Positions 1 through 11,392 of a DNA stretch of 64,000 nucleotides are shown one piece after another; the stretch's first letter is position 1, and each line of letters begins with the position of its first letter. The stretch covers positions 372,001 through 436,000 of the forward strand of contig CALYLX010000116.1 of the NCBI GenBank assembly GCA_944990035.1, given 5' to 3'. Origin of the DNA: Clitopilus passeckerianus (Eukaryota; Basidiomycota; Agaricomycetes; Agaricales; Entolomataceae). A program made the position numbers and the translations under genes. The notes beneath the pieces are model-generated. The model saw only the letters and a program-made list of their open reading frames with translations. It ran no database searches and was not told where the DNA came from.

Positions 1-612
1 TCGTACCGAGAATACGAGTTCCCCATCCCTCTTATACCCAATATCGAGGTTGGCATCCTTGCCTAAAGCAGGTCTAGCGGCTACACCCTAGGGGTAGGAG
101 TCAGCAAGATTTAAAATCTGGCGTCGTTCGGGCTATACATGATGACGAGCTAGAGTGGCATCTGAGGGAGGTCGACCCTCCATAAGGTAAGAAATCACGT
201 TGGCCTGGGATCCCATGAGAACCGGAGACAACTAAAAGGTAGTTTTGTGTGCCATGAATTACGAGCATGGGGTTAGATGTGTGCTCTTAATGGATTACCC
301 TTTCTAGGCAAGTGGTCCACCACGTTGAATCGGATATTGATATTGCCTCGCAAACGCGTGCTTCGCCCGCCATTAAATTGGGGCGGGAGCCCTGTGAATT
401 TGTCCAGCACGAGGAATCAAGAAAATGAATGATGACTATGATTTATCAGTATTAATGACAACAATAATTACAGATAACAAGACGACATTCCACCGGGCAA
501 CAAAAATATGAACGGGCGGCACATAAATTACATAGAGATCTGATGATAGAGGAATATCAGGATAGGCCTTCTTGAGAGCTATGAACTAACTCACGGATCA
601 AATACGAAAGGA
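1..612. other. Intergenic, no gene seen
   Basis: No reading frame of useful length, no recognisable protein motif and no clear RNA gene is visible here. The stretch is presumably the 3' flank of the POLD4 gene, which ends at 613 on the minus strand. A partial gene running off the left edge cannot be excluded, but nothing supports one. Confidence 0.5.
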
Positions 613-1435
613 TCAGACTTCGGTATAGAGGACAGACTCAGAGTATTCCGTCTGTTCCGTACCCTGCTTGGTCTCAAGAATCTCGCGGACCTGCACAATC
701 GCATCAGCAATGGGAATGTCCGGCTCAAGAGGACAATAACGCACCTCTTCCGGAGGGTTAAGGCCGAGAGCTTTGGCCCTCTGCCATCGTTCAAGTCGTG
801 ACATGCCAATACACGGTCCGTACTCGTACGACCTGAAGGATGTATTAGTGAGTTACATGATTCCCTGACGGCTGCCTCACATGTCAAAGACGCGAAGTAT
901 CTCATGAACCTTATTCTGCCCCTCTGCATGGACTGTTTCCAACGGTCAACATTTTGACCCAATGCAAGATGGAAGAATGTCTTACTCGGATGCAAATGAC
1001 CCATTTTCTCTCGAGTAGCTGCATGTTGCTTACGCCATCTTTTATCGTTAATGTCCAGTTCTTCGCGTGGCTGCTCAGGCGCTTTGTTCTGTGGTTTAGG
1101 CTCTTCGACTTTGGGAGTCACTACTGCCTTCTATAGACACTCTCCTCAGTCAATTGAGAATCTCACAAAGGAAATTGGGTTGCTTCTACCTTGGCAGGCT
1201 TGGGGATAGGAGCTACTTGCAATTCTTCAGAGGAGGCACTGGAGGTCGAGTCCGACTCAGAATCTTCGGGTATATCCTTCTCAATGACCTTTGAAGGAGG
1301 GATTTTCACTTCTACAGGCTTTACAACTTCATTGGGTTTATGGGTTGCCGCTTTTGCTGAGGCCGTTCGTTTTGACGATGCAAAGGACAATGTGCCCTGT
1401 TTGAGTGTCGAGGATTTTTGCGTTTTTGCAGACAT
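613..1435 (-). CDS. DNA polymerase delta subunit 4 (Cdm1/POLD4-like)
   Basis: This is the small accessory subunit of replicative DNA polymerase delta in the nucleus. My model has four exons, complement(613..832, 881..932, 986..1130, 1190..1435), giving 220 aa with consistent phases. The C-terminal half matches the family well: a DKRW segment, then KMGHLHP, IHAEGQNKVHEILRVFDM, a YGPCIGMSRLERW block and LGLNPPEEV. The block around YGPCxGxxRLxRW is the conserved core of human POLD4. The N-terminus is basic and Ser/Lys-rich, and residues 12-19 (LKQGTLSF) resemble a PCNA-interacting peptide, as expected for this subunit. An acidic Ser-rich linker follows. The start is the ATG at 1435, directly before that peptide; an in-frame upstream ATG at 1495 would add 20 residues that do not look conserved. 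Fungal family members are usually of similar size. Confidence 0.88.
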
Positions 1436-1773
1436 TGTGTAAATCGTAACGATCTTCTGGATAGCAAAACGTTGTGGAAGTGTAAAGGTAGTCACGAAAT
1501 TGGTTCAAGTTGAACTGGCCAAAGTCAACAACAACGAAGTCCAACACAGGACAATGACTAATGAGCGCCTCCGCCTTTATTTACCCCTTTCGGATGTACA
1601 CCGCCACGAACGCGTCTTGCGAGGTTTACGGGAATTCGTGAACCAGATACCGTTTCGCGTAACTTGCTGGCAATGGTTTTCCCTCCGAGCTATTTGATTT
1701 CTTGTCCAAATCAAATAGCTACGCAGCTTTTTACATAATAAAGCTAGAAAGCCCTTTCAGCCGTTCTATGAGT

Positions 1774-4092
1774 TCAGGTGAGATATCTGAAGTTCGGATG
1801 CAAATATCCAAGCTCTTCAATCTCCTTCTCTGACCTTCCCTGCAACCGATGGTCTCTCGCACCAAGTTCTCGCCTGGAGTTCTCCCAGCGTAGGTAGAAA
1901 TGTGCTGTAAAGGAGAGCAAGCATGCTGCAGAGCTTGTTGCTAGATTCAGCGAGTTGCCCTTGTGGTAATCTGGTGCGTCTTTAGGTAGGTAGGTCCAAA
2001 CGCTGAGACCAAAATGCTCAACCTGAGCGAGATGCGGAAACCGGAAACAGTGTCAGACTCACGCAATGACAGAGCCAAAGGCGCCTATTCCTGTAGTCAC
2101 GACAGTTAACACTGCGGACTGGTCCGTCTAACAAACAAATTTTGCCTACCTGGAATTATTGCTGTTGTCACTGCTCGGATCGTATCTGGAGCAGAATTGT
2201 CTGTGCCCCAAGCCAAGTACTACGTTGGAAGTCAGAAGCGAGTTGTGGATCCGCCCTACAACGTCCACACTTACCATTGGTCCAGTTAGAGATGCGCCAG
2301 TCACGGACAAAAAACAGGCTGCATATCTATTCAAAGGATATCACAAGTTGCTTTATCACATCTCCATTCAGCGTTTGCTTTACCTTGCATGAGGCTCTTT
2401 GGCGCCAACTGCAATCCCATAGCCAACCACCATCATTGCGGTGGAGAATGCTAGGATAAATCCTTTGTGTCTTCTTCGATGGCTTATATATGAACCGACG
2501 ACAGCCCAGACACCACCCACGACGTATGGAGGGACAGTGCGCAACTGGGATTGTACGACCGCTGTACAGCAGAGATGTGAGAACAGCATCCAAACGTGGG
2601 TGGCAGCCTTTCAGACGAACTGTAATGCCCAACTGGAGGTTTTGTTAGATTGAGAATACCTAACGGAGAGCGTACTCACGTCCAGCAACCACCGTGGGCA
2701 AGAAGAGGCTCAGCCCTTGAAACGAGATGTTAACCATAACGTAGCATAATGTGCAGATTAAGGTCTATTGAAGATCGTCGTTCATATTGTCAGTATGGCT
2801 CCAGTTCAGATATCGATCAAACGACCCTTACATGGATATTGAGGAAGGCTCTCTTCACCAAATGTAGATTTGTCCTCTCCGTACTTGTCTTCTTCGAGAC
2901 CTCGGGTCGATCAGCCTTCAGCCTGGTAGCGGCGAGTGCACGTTCTGACTCGTTCAACAATCGAGTGTGTTGGATGTCCGCCGGAAATATGAGGAAGCAA
3001 AGCAGTCCGAAACCCGTTGTGATTATGCCCTCAACGAGAAATATCTAGTAGGATCAGTCTGGATGAGTGGGTGTCCCCATACCAGACGACGAAACCGGGA
3101 CACACTTTCCGCCAACTGTGGACACTGCCGATATCAGAGAGCGACAGGAGACCTGATGCCAGTAAGCCACCAACTGAATACATACACAGTTAGCTGTTTG
3201 AAAAGTCGAGAAAAGTATAGGACTTACATGCGCCAGCTAAAGCGGGGGATACTCCGAAGAAGATACCGATTCTTAACACAAGCTCCTTACGGCGATAATA
3301 CTGCATAGAGTTGAATACCGCTCTTGATGACCCCATTCTACTCTGTGACTCACCCTAGTCAGTAGATAAGTCAACCCGCTCAACGTTCCTCCCTCTGCTA
3401 GCCCTAGGAAAACACGAGTGACTAGAAGGCCCGAGAACGATTTGACGAAAGCTGTTCCAATAGTAACTGCGCCAAAACTCGTGATCAAACCCGCCATCCA
3501 TCTCGAGCCGAAGTGTTTCAGTGCCAGGTTGGAAGGGATATCGACCGCTATGTACTGTACGGTCAGTGTAGATGTAGTCACAATCGAAGAGAAAATGCGT
3601 CACATACGAAGAGATAGAACACAGTGAGAGCGATATTGTAGTCGAAGCCCGACATGCCAAGATCTTTCTCAAGACCTGCAAAACTGTATCAGTTTCAGTC
3701 GTGACTGGCATTGTGAATTTAGTTTGCCTGCAATCTTTGCGTTCCCTGTCAACAGAATGAGCCTCGTTCGTGACGGAGTCGAATCGAACTCGCCTATTGC
3801 GGTTCTGAGGACCATTCACGTTGACTTAGATCCCCGTATTATCTTACGCAGCGAACGCACCTATCAATAAAGTTTGTACAGTCTTACGAAGTATACTGAG
3901 CAAAGGCAATGGGAAGAGGCAATGGAAATCTCAGCACTCACAAGCAAGTGTGAAAAGCGGAAGGATTGTGAAATCAAGCTTCCTTACAAGGCGCCTTTCT
4001 GCATTTGGGTCAATCTCTGACAGGTGGCTATTTTCTTCATTACCTGCAGACTTCTCTTCCGCGGACGGAACAACACTCGATGGTCTTGACAT
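1774..4092 (-). CDS. MFS transporter, allantoate permease-like (copy 1)
   Basis: This is a plasma-membrane major facilitator of the fungal anion:cation symporter type (Dal5/allantoate permease-like, nicotinate and related organic anions); the substrate is not predictable. Read with introns removed it gives about 485 aa. The markers run in order: RRLVRKLDFTILPL at the N-terminus, INF/DR-type loop after helix 1, GLEKDLG, FDYNIALTVFYLFY, GLAEGG, SWRKIFLVEGI in mid-protein, LRTVPPY, YAACF, LAWGTDNSAPDTIRAV, and a C-terminal tail ending HPNFRYLT. All paralogue segments are present without a stop, so it looks intact. Two adjacent introns start with GC rather than GT (donors near 3792 and 3726). One intron shared by the other two copies is absent near 3380, and another is shifted (3045-3105). 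It sits head-to-tail with copy 2. Confidence 0.82.
3728..3804 (-). other. Microexons with two GC donors in MFS copy 1
   Basis: An 11-nt exon (3794-3804) and an 18-nt exon (3728-3745) encode the short loop reading R-TAIG and NAKIAG. Both are matched in size and phase by copies 2 and 3. In this copy the donor after the 11-nt exon reads GCGAGT and the donor after the 18-nt exon reads GCAAAC. The paralogues have GTATGG/GTGAGC and GTATGT/GTATAA at the same positions. The acceptors are ordinary. Confidence 0.65.
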
Positions 4093-4403
4093 GATCCTGA
4101 CGACGACGAAGGAGGGTGCAGAAGGTCGGAATTGATATGCTGGTTAAATAGGCTAGGCGGCTGTTCAGGCCGCATGCGGAAAAGAAGTTCATTCTCTTCT
4201 GGAAATGAAAGGAAGGTCAAGAGCTGAGGAGCATGTCATGGGAGCGTTGGAGAAGCTATGGACATTCAAACGAACTCGTGTAGCGATTCAATTGCATTGA
4301 TCAAAACCCCATAAGTACAAGAAAACATCAATAACTGTAAATCAAATCAGCCTTCTCCAAATAACGCCGGTGGCTTCGGAATAAAACTCACTCAGACATA
4401 AAT

Positions 4404-6717
4404 CTACAGCTGATATCTAAATTCAGGATGTCTATGTCCCAGCTGTTCAACCTCCTCTCGTGTTATTCCCTCTAGACGACCGTTTCTTTTGCCACGATTT
4501 CTCTGCGTGTTTTCCCATGTGCAATAGACTGCACCGATTACGGCGAGGCAGACCGTGATCGAGCTCGTTACGAGGTTGATGGTGTTACCTTTGTGGAAGT
4601 CTGGTGCATCCGTAGGCAGATAGGTCCAAACCCTGGATGCTGTGTTAGCGCCACTCGTTGCAGGACGGAGGGAAAGGATACTCACGCAATGACAGCTCCG
4701 ACCGTGCCAATACCTGGAACACAATTAGCTCCAGCACTTATCCACTCAGTTGGCGAGACTTACCAGGAATGAGAGCGCTCGTAACGGCACGAACCGTGTC
4801 GGGGGCGGCATTGTCAGTGCCCCACGCCAAGAAGTGGGGTGCACTGGGAGTCAGTCCTATGATGAAGAGGAAACAAGCGGCGTATCTGTGGTGTACAAGT
4901 GTCAGGTATAAGCGATGTTGACGGATCGTAAAACTGTTACCTAGCATGAGGGTCTTTAGTGGCGATTGAGATGGCATATCCAATCACAACGAGAGGCATG
5001 GACAAGAGAATTGGTATAAACCGCTTCTTCAGTTTGTAGCCGATGTAGGTGACGATCATAACCCAGCCGACACCTGCACAGTACGGTGGGACCGTTTTGA
5101 GTTGAGATTGCACTGTAGCTACAGCAGAGAGTTAGAGGGCATTCTGTCCAGTCAAACACCTAACACACTGTACTTCCCGACTGCGTGACGTTGTCAGTAT
5201 ATCGCTCTCGTCAAGTTGAAAACTTAGCACTTACGATGGAAACAACCGTTGGTAAGAAGATGGCAAGACCTTGGAAGGACACATTGATGAACAAATAGGC
5301 GAAGGAGCACAGAATCGTCTATAAGTTGATTGAGTTGATTGCCCAACTCGAGATGGGTCACGGTGACGCGAAGCTTACATTAAAGCTGAATGCTTGGCGC
5401 ACGAGTTGGAACGTGGTCCGCTCCTTTTCACCATGAGTCTTAACGATCTGATCTGCGTCCATACGAGCGATGGCGAGGGCACGCTCTTCCTCGTTGAGCA
5501 GACGCGTAGTCTTGATATCGCCCGGAATTATGAAATAGAACAGGATGCTCAATCCCATAGTTATGATGCCTATCGTCCACCAATTGGGATCGTCAGGTTC
5601 GATGGACACAGATACGAGAACAACCCACCCTCAACCAAGAAGATTTTCCTCCACGATCGAACACTTCCAATGTCATCAGCCGCAAGAATACCGGAGCAAA
5701 GCAGGCCGGCAACTATGAGAGAATAAGGGCGTGAGAACGAAGATAAGATAATGGATACGTACATGCACCAGAGATGTTGGGGGCAATACCGAAGAAGAGT
5801 CCAACCCTCAGGACAAGCTCAGAGCGACGATAATACTATTGACGCCAAGTTAGAAGACCTTTTCGGAAAACATTGAACACGATCCGCTTACACGGGACAT
5901 GATATAGGTCAAGCCTGGCTGTTCGTACGTCAGTGATGCATGGGGATCATGGAACCGGTCCCCATACCAGAGTACCACCCTCAGCAAGCGCAAGGAAAAC
6001 ACGTGTGGCGATGAGCTGCGAGTAATTCTTGACGAAAGCAGTACACAAGGTTGCAAGGCCGAAGATGAATATCGTAAAGGCGAGGAAGCCGGATCCATAG
6101 CGTTTGAGGAGTAGGTTGCTAGGAACTTCGACAAAAATAAACTGAGAGGTGGGATGAGTTAAAGTGTCTTCGGTGTATGATGAGGGAAGTGAACTGACGA
6201 AAATGTAGAATATGGTGAGAACGATGTTGTAGTCATAACCGTGCATGTTCAGATCCTTCTCCAACCCTGTGTTTTCAAGGTAGTGAGTCTCTCAGGCTGA
6301 CTCTCATCGTGCCGTCAACATACCGGCAATTTTCGCATTTCCTGATGTTCACCAAATTTTCGTTAGTCCTGACGCCTGAAATAGCACAACTTCACCCATA
6401 CCAATTGCGACCCTGTTTGGATAGTGACATTCAAGAATTGAACAGCAAAACATGAATCCGTCTGACGAACCTATCAACAAAGTTTATGCCGACTGGTCGC
6501 AGGCGATAAGTATCTCGATAGACGCACAAGTAGTGATGTATAACTTACAAATCAGCGCAGACAAGGGTACCAACGTAAAATCCAGCTTTCGTAGAAGTCG
6601 TTGCTCGACATCTGTTCCAATGAGCTCTGCGCCTCTCGTGCTCGAGTCGGAGCTCCTGATTGAAGCCTTCTCCATGTCGGATTGGGGAGCCTTCTCAACT
6701 GGAGTCGACGAAGACAT
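4404..6717 (-). CDS. MFS transporter, allantoate permease-like (copy 2)
   Basis: This is the second tandem member of the same MFS family, about 500 aa after splicing. The first exon starts at the ATG at 6717 and contains RGAELIGTDVEQRLLRKLDF, near-identical to copy 3. Then come GLEKDLNMHGYDYNIV, PSNLLLKRYGSG, ALAEGGTL, YIMSR, YYRRSELVLRVGLFFG, SWRKIFLVEG, FLPTVV, LKTVPPYCAG, ATKDPHAR, YAACF, FLAWGTDNAAPDTVRAV, VWTYLPTDAPDFHKGN and a C-terminus ending HPEFRYQL at 4404. Intron positions match copy 3. The one doubtful place is around 5169-5235. There the conserved LGKYT segment reads in frame only if one base is supplied before the donor, or if a donor 4 nt downstream is used, giving SGSTVSTVQ instead. 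It is probably still coding, but a frameshift is possible. Confidence 0.78.
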
Positions 6718-8387
6718 ATTCCGGGTCGAAGATGGTTGAAGCTAAGTGTCGCGAGAGCCAGTTCAAATAGAAGGGCCTCAGCCCTCACCCGAAGGAGCAA
6801 CGAATCTTATCAAGCCCTGACATGCTGTCTGAAGGAGGGAGAAAAACAGAAAATCTTGTCATGATGCTGATGGTCCGAGGGCGAGGAGCGACGCAGGGTT
6901 GATTCAATCCACACGTGCCTGGCAGGTCCAGCAATGGTCCCAAAAGGAACCAGGCCAATACACGTTCCAGATCGACAAATAGCGTTCAAATAAAAAATTG
7001 AAGGCTTAAAGCTAACAAGTTTGAGTCCAAAAGCAATGTGACACTGGCATGGCCCGCTGTTAGCTTTTTTTAGCATACCATGATGCATCATGGATACCTT
7101 CACTCCTCTGCGAATACACACGGTTACCAATTCAGCCACGCCTTTTCACAGAGAACCCTGGATGTAGTCCAGGGCAGAATTCATTCTTGTGACTGGATTT
7201 CAAGATGACTTGATCCATGTGTACTTTCTGTACGGTTCCGGGGACAGTTGTTCAGGCTCGAATGACATCGTAGTTAAAGCAAAGGAAGAGCTGTCATTTT
7301 TTAGCTCAGGCTTGGGGGATCCTGAGGTTCTGCAATCTCAGAGCAATGTTCGTCTGAAGGTGTATGGCTGAGATTATTGAAGTGGAAAACAATGCCCAAG
7401 CAATTGGTCGATCATGACACAATCGAGGTGTGGTAAAGTCCCATCAAAAGACACATTTGCCGTGCCAAGCCGAAGCCGCTTGCTTGCAGCCATGACTTCT
7501 CCATCGAGAGAAAAGCAGGCTTTTGACCAGCTCGCTATTAACCGCCTGGCATGGACGTCAACAGCGCGGAAAACTTTGGACGCGTAGCGGAAAATAGTGA
7601 GTCTTCGACTCATGCGTCGACTAAGCGTAACATTCTGTCAATATCAACCACGAAGTTGGGGAAACCTGTTTTACGAGCGCCTCCTTCCTTACAGGAACTC
7701 TCGATCTTCGGCTTTGTACTCGATTGACTACACTGTTGCAGCAAGCCTACTTCATTAGCTTTGATAACGGCCGTAATTTAGCTAAACGTGTCTCCACTTC
7801 GGCGAAGATCGACAACTTGTATATTGTGGCAAACAGGCCACATAAGAACGCCCATTGAATTGCACTGACGCTAAGAGCTGCCACGGCCCCCGCCGGGTAG
7901 GCATATGAATCATTTATCCTTTATCCTTTGGCCATATATGACCACCTGCCGAACTATACATGTAGGTGATACCTTGAGGCGTTAAAACGGAACCTGAGAA
8001 GGTACCCCCGATATTGGCCGTTGAAGCCCTCGTGGGCTGAACCCGGACGTCGCTTCATGGCCATCGTCGGCCACATTTCGTCCAGTTTCCCGCAGACACT
8101 ATCTTGCAACAATAATGAATATATCTAATTCAAGTTGTCCAAAAAATGAACGAATTTGTAATGTACAGGTGAAAATGAATCCCTTCGCTCTCCCTAGAAA
8201 CATGAGAAAAGATCAGTTGGGGTGGTATCATGCAGACCTGAGATCCGTCGTGATGGTAGGTATATTAAAATCCAGTTAATCAGGTAAATAACGTTGTATA
8301 CGAAGCCACCAATCCCTGCGGTTCTTCGCGCCCAAAGTATTCGAGTCGAGGATGGAAAGCAGTTATGAGTGATAGAGACAATTACAG
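6718..8387. other. Intergenic, no gene supported
   Basis: This holds the upstream region of MFS copy 2 and the downstream region of RING gene 1. The open frames here are short, lack family motifs and do not join through plausible introns. I see no RNA gene or repeat that I can defend. Confidence 0.5.
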
Positions 8388-9259
8388 TTAAGGCTGAACT
8401 TGAGGTGGAGTGAATTCAGCAGATCTGCTACGCGGTGGGGGTCTCAGCAACCTTTGACCACTCATTGACGGCATCCAGGTAGATGACCGGCGCCGCAAAC
8501 TGAGGGGGGATTGATGAGCAACTTCACTAGTGGGTAGCAATCGATGTATCTGAGGGAGTGGCGTCAACGGTGGTCGCATGGGGAGTAACGGCGTCGGCGG
8601 CAGACTGTCGAGCCTAATCAAACAGTTAGACCTTCAATCTTGAATAAAACATACACACGCACTCGATTGGGTCGACTTTAGACTTCAGCCGACAGTAGTG
8701 AGTGTATAGTTCATCTCTTTCCTGTCTAGTCTTAACCGCCTCATCCCTAGCCAACGTCGCAAAGCGAAGCAGGTGCAACGTCGTCGAGCCATGAGCTTCA
8801 GCACGCTTGCGCCACATCTGGCAGTTTCTTCGAAGTGCCATGTTCTCTGCGTGGAGCCTGGCGTTCTCAACCGCCATCTCTGTCGCCCCAGACAAGGTCC
8901 TTGGTCCTTCTTGAGACTGGCCAAGGTTCAGCCTTCGCACACTAGGAATCAGATGAGGACGTAGATGGACAGGCACAGTGGCAGGATCAGTTGGAACTGT
9001 CGTAGATGAGCATGATTCTAATGACGAGCGGGAGAAGCAACCTACTGATAGAATACGCTGATTGACAAACCGGGCAAAAATGTAACGTCGAGTATTCTCT
9101 GACGGCTTCGACTGCTCGAGAGACGCATTCTTCGCAGAAGATGTGGCCTAAGGGGCCTCGTAAACCAATACCCCGATGGATCGGGAAACGTCGAAACTCA
9201 CCACAAGGAAGAGATACTGGCTCCTCCGAATTCTGTTTACAGATGCCGCAAGGTATCAT
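8388..9259 (-). CDS. RING-finger coiled-coil protein (paralogue 1)
   Basis: Exon 1 starts at the ATG at 9259 and encodes CGIC...LPCG. It is cut by an intron just before GHIFCEEC, then continues to CPVC, which completes a C3HC4 RING of about 45 residues; this suggests an E3 ubiquitin ligase. After an intron at AYSI the protein reads PTDPATVPVHLRPHLIPSVRRLNL. That segment is the counterpart of the LPxKYHxYVLPxxRRxY segment in the two other RING genes of this window. A helical region rich in Glu/Arg follows, then a Pro/Ser-rich tail. The last splice site is uncertain. A GTGTAT donor near 8640 joined to the acceptor near 8620 gives a tail ending at 8388, whereas a stronger-looking GTATGT donor would end the protein earlier. 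The substrate is unknown. Confidence 0.68.
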
Positions 9260-10418
9260 GACAAGGAGAGTATTGTTCACTGGTGAGATTTTATGTAGGG
9301 TGAAGTTTGAGGAGCAAGTTGGACCTGTTACCTTCCCAGTTTTATTTAACCGTTGTAGTCCTGGGTCCCACAAGGCGGAATTACTTGTAAATCATCCATT
9401 CAAGCGTGTGTCATTCGTTTTTACGAACGCCACTCACGGCAATTTTCCAATGTTCTATTCTCCAAGTCTACAATCGTATGTTCGTTGAGGAAGTTGAGAT
9501 CATCCAGCTTCCGGAGGACACGAGATGAGGGCAGGGCCTAACCGGACGAGGAAAGCCCGGCAAGATACAGCAGGGACGCGAGGTCTATCACAGGGCGAGA
9601 GAGCTTACTTACCTTTAATCGTCATAGATTCAGGCTGGATATGGAGTAAAGACATCGGCGGTTGATATCGTCCGCGTTTGATAGGTGACCACAGGTGATG
9701 CAATTTCTCACCGATGGTGGAAGTAGCCTCGGTCTCCGCATGCGTGGCCCACTTATTAAACGCCATAGATTGAATTGGGAAGCCTGATGGTAAGAGCATG
9801 GCACGATAGCAGGGGAATTGATACAGAGCGTGTGCGCTAGAGTCAGCGAATCTGCCTTGCTGAGGCGTCGGTCGTATTTTGCCACCGACGCGGCTGTCCG
9901 TCCAGGGATATATGGAATTGTAAACCATTCAGGGATAAGTCGCTATGCCAATATCCACGATTACGCATTAATTTATTGAAGCTGAGTTTTTTTTGGGAAG
10001 CCAAGGCACCATTTCAGCTTTTTGCATCCAGTCTGACTATTTAGGAGTTCAAAGTGTTTAAGCGCTCGTGATTGGTGAAGTTTCGAGTTATCTTATCAGG
10101 AACTTTGACCGATCATTTCACCGCGGACAAATGAAGTACCGGCCAGAAGAGCTCACTTTGAGAATGAAAATCGTCGCTCAGGGGATGTACCGCTGTTAAC
10201 GCCTGTTTCTGTGTCAGAGTTCAAGCCAAGGGCGCTTGGAGCGGCCGGCAAAGGCACAGTTTTGGCGCCCATGATTTTATTTGTTCCTGCTTGGCCGGCA
10301 AGCTTTTGGGCAACCATCACGAGCTATACAGTACCCAAAATAGAGTTTCAGCCGCACTTCGCTGCCGAACTTTCCTGGAGAGATCAGGCAACCAAAGCAC
10401 TCACATCCTCAAGACAAA
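9260..10418. other. Intergenic with one unsupported small ORF
   Basis: A minus-strand frame of 107 codons (9605-9928, starting MVYNSIYPWTDSRVGG) ends next to a good GTAAGT donor. It could be the first exon of a small gene, but I recognise nothing in it and cannot find a convincing second exon. The rest contains the RPL11 promoter region. No RNA gene was recognised. Confidence 0.3.
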
Positions 10419-11099
10419 ATGGTACGTTCAAGATATCTTGGGCAGCGACGAATAACTCATGAGTAGCTAGGCCGACCAAAAGACCGCCCCCTCCAACCCC
10501 ATGAAGGACCTTCACATCGACAAGCTGGTCATCAGTGCGTACCGACACTTCTGATTCACTCAGATTGCTCAACCTGCTTGTAGACATCTCCGTCGGCGAG
10601 TCTGGTGATCGTCTCACTCGTGCCTCCAAGGTCTTGGAACAGCTTACTGGTCAGACTCCCGTCACCTCAAAAGCACGATACACCGTCCGTACCTTCGGTA
10701 TCCGTCGTAACGAAAAGATCGCCGTCCATGTTACCATCCGTGGACCCAAGGCTGAGGAAATTCTTGAGCGTGGTCTCAAGGTCAAGGAATACGAGTTGAG
10801 GCGCAAGAACTTCTCTGAGACTGGTAACTTCGGTTTCGGTATCCAAGAACATATCGATTTGGGTGCTCGTTACGACCCCACGATCGGTATCTTCGGTATG
10901 GACTTCTTTGTCGTCATGGGCAGGCCAGGTGCTCGTGTTGCAAGGAGGAAGCAGAAGAAGGCTCGCATTGGTTTCGCCCATCGGGTCAAGAAGGAGGACA
11001 CCATGGCATGGTTCAAGCAGAGGTTCGATGGTATCATCCTCGTGAGTGACTTCTATGGTCGATTTTATCCTTGATTCTAATCGGCGGTTTCAGAAATAA
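10419..11099 (+). CDS. RPL11: 60S ribosomal protein L11 (uL5)
   Basis: This is the cytosolic large-subunit protein uL5 at the central protuberance, contacting 5S rRNA. My model is join(10419..10421, 10471..10534, 10584..11041, 11094..11099), 176 aa. The first exon is only the ATG. Exon 2 reads [21 protein letters not shown], and exon 3 carries [74 protein letters not shown] and [16 protein letters not shown]. The last exon adds one Lys codon and the stop. Length and sequence match fungal and animal uL5 closely. The long exon has the even, C-rich codon use typical of a highly expressed gene. Isolated-ATG first exons are common in fungal ribosomal protein genes. Confidence 0.96.
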
Positions 11100-11392
11100 A
11101 TGACTCGCTCCCTACATACACTACCTTCATGCTATGTTCGTATGATTATATGACATGAATACATCTCGGCGGATCTATTTGACCGCTGTACACGCCGTCC
11201 CGTAGAAGAATTGAAGTCAAACTCAATTCATATTCTACCAGGATGTGCAAGATACGACTAAGCGCAATAAAACCCGAGTGAAATAGAGTGAAATAGACTA
11301 AAATAGTAGCAAACAATAACCTTGGTAAGAGTGAATAAATACAAACGATATCCCATCCAAATAGATTGGCCCAAAAGTATAATATCCGACAT

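Noticed and set aside
591..1121. 176-codon minus-strand frame over POLD4
   Set aside because: Only its first 45 codons are coding; the rest reads through introns and other frames of the four-exon gene.
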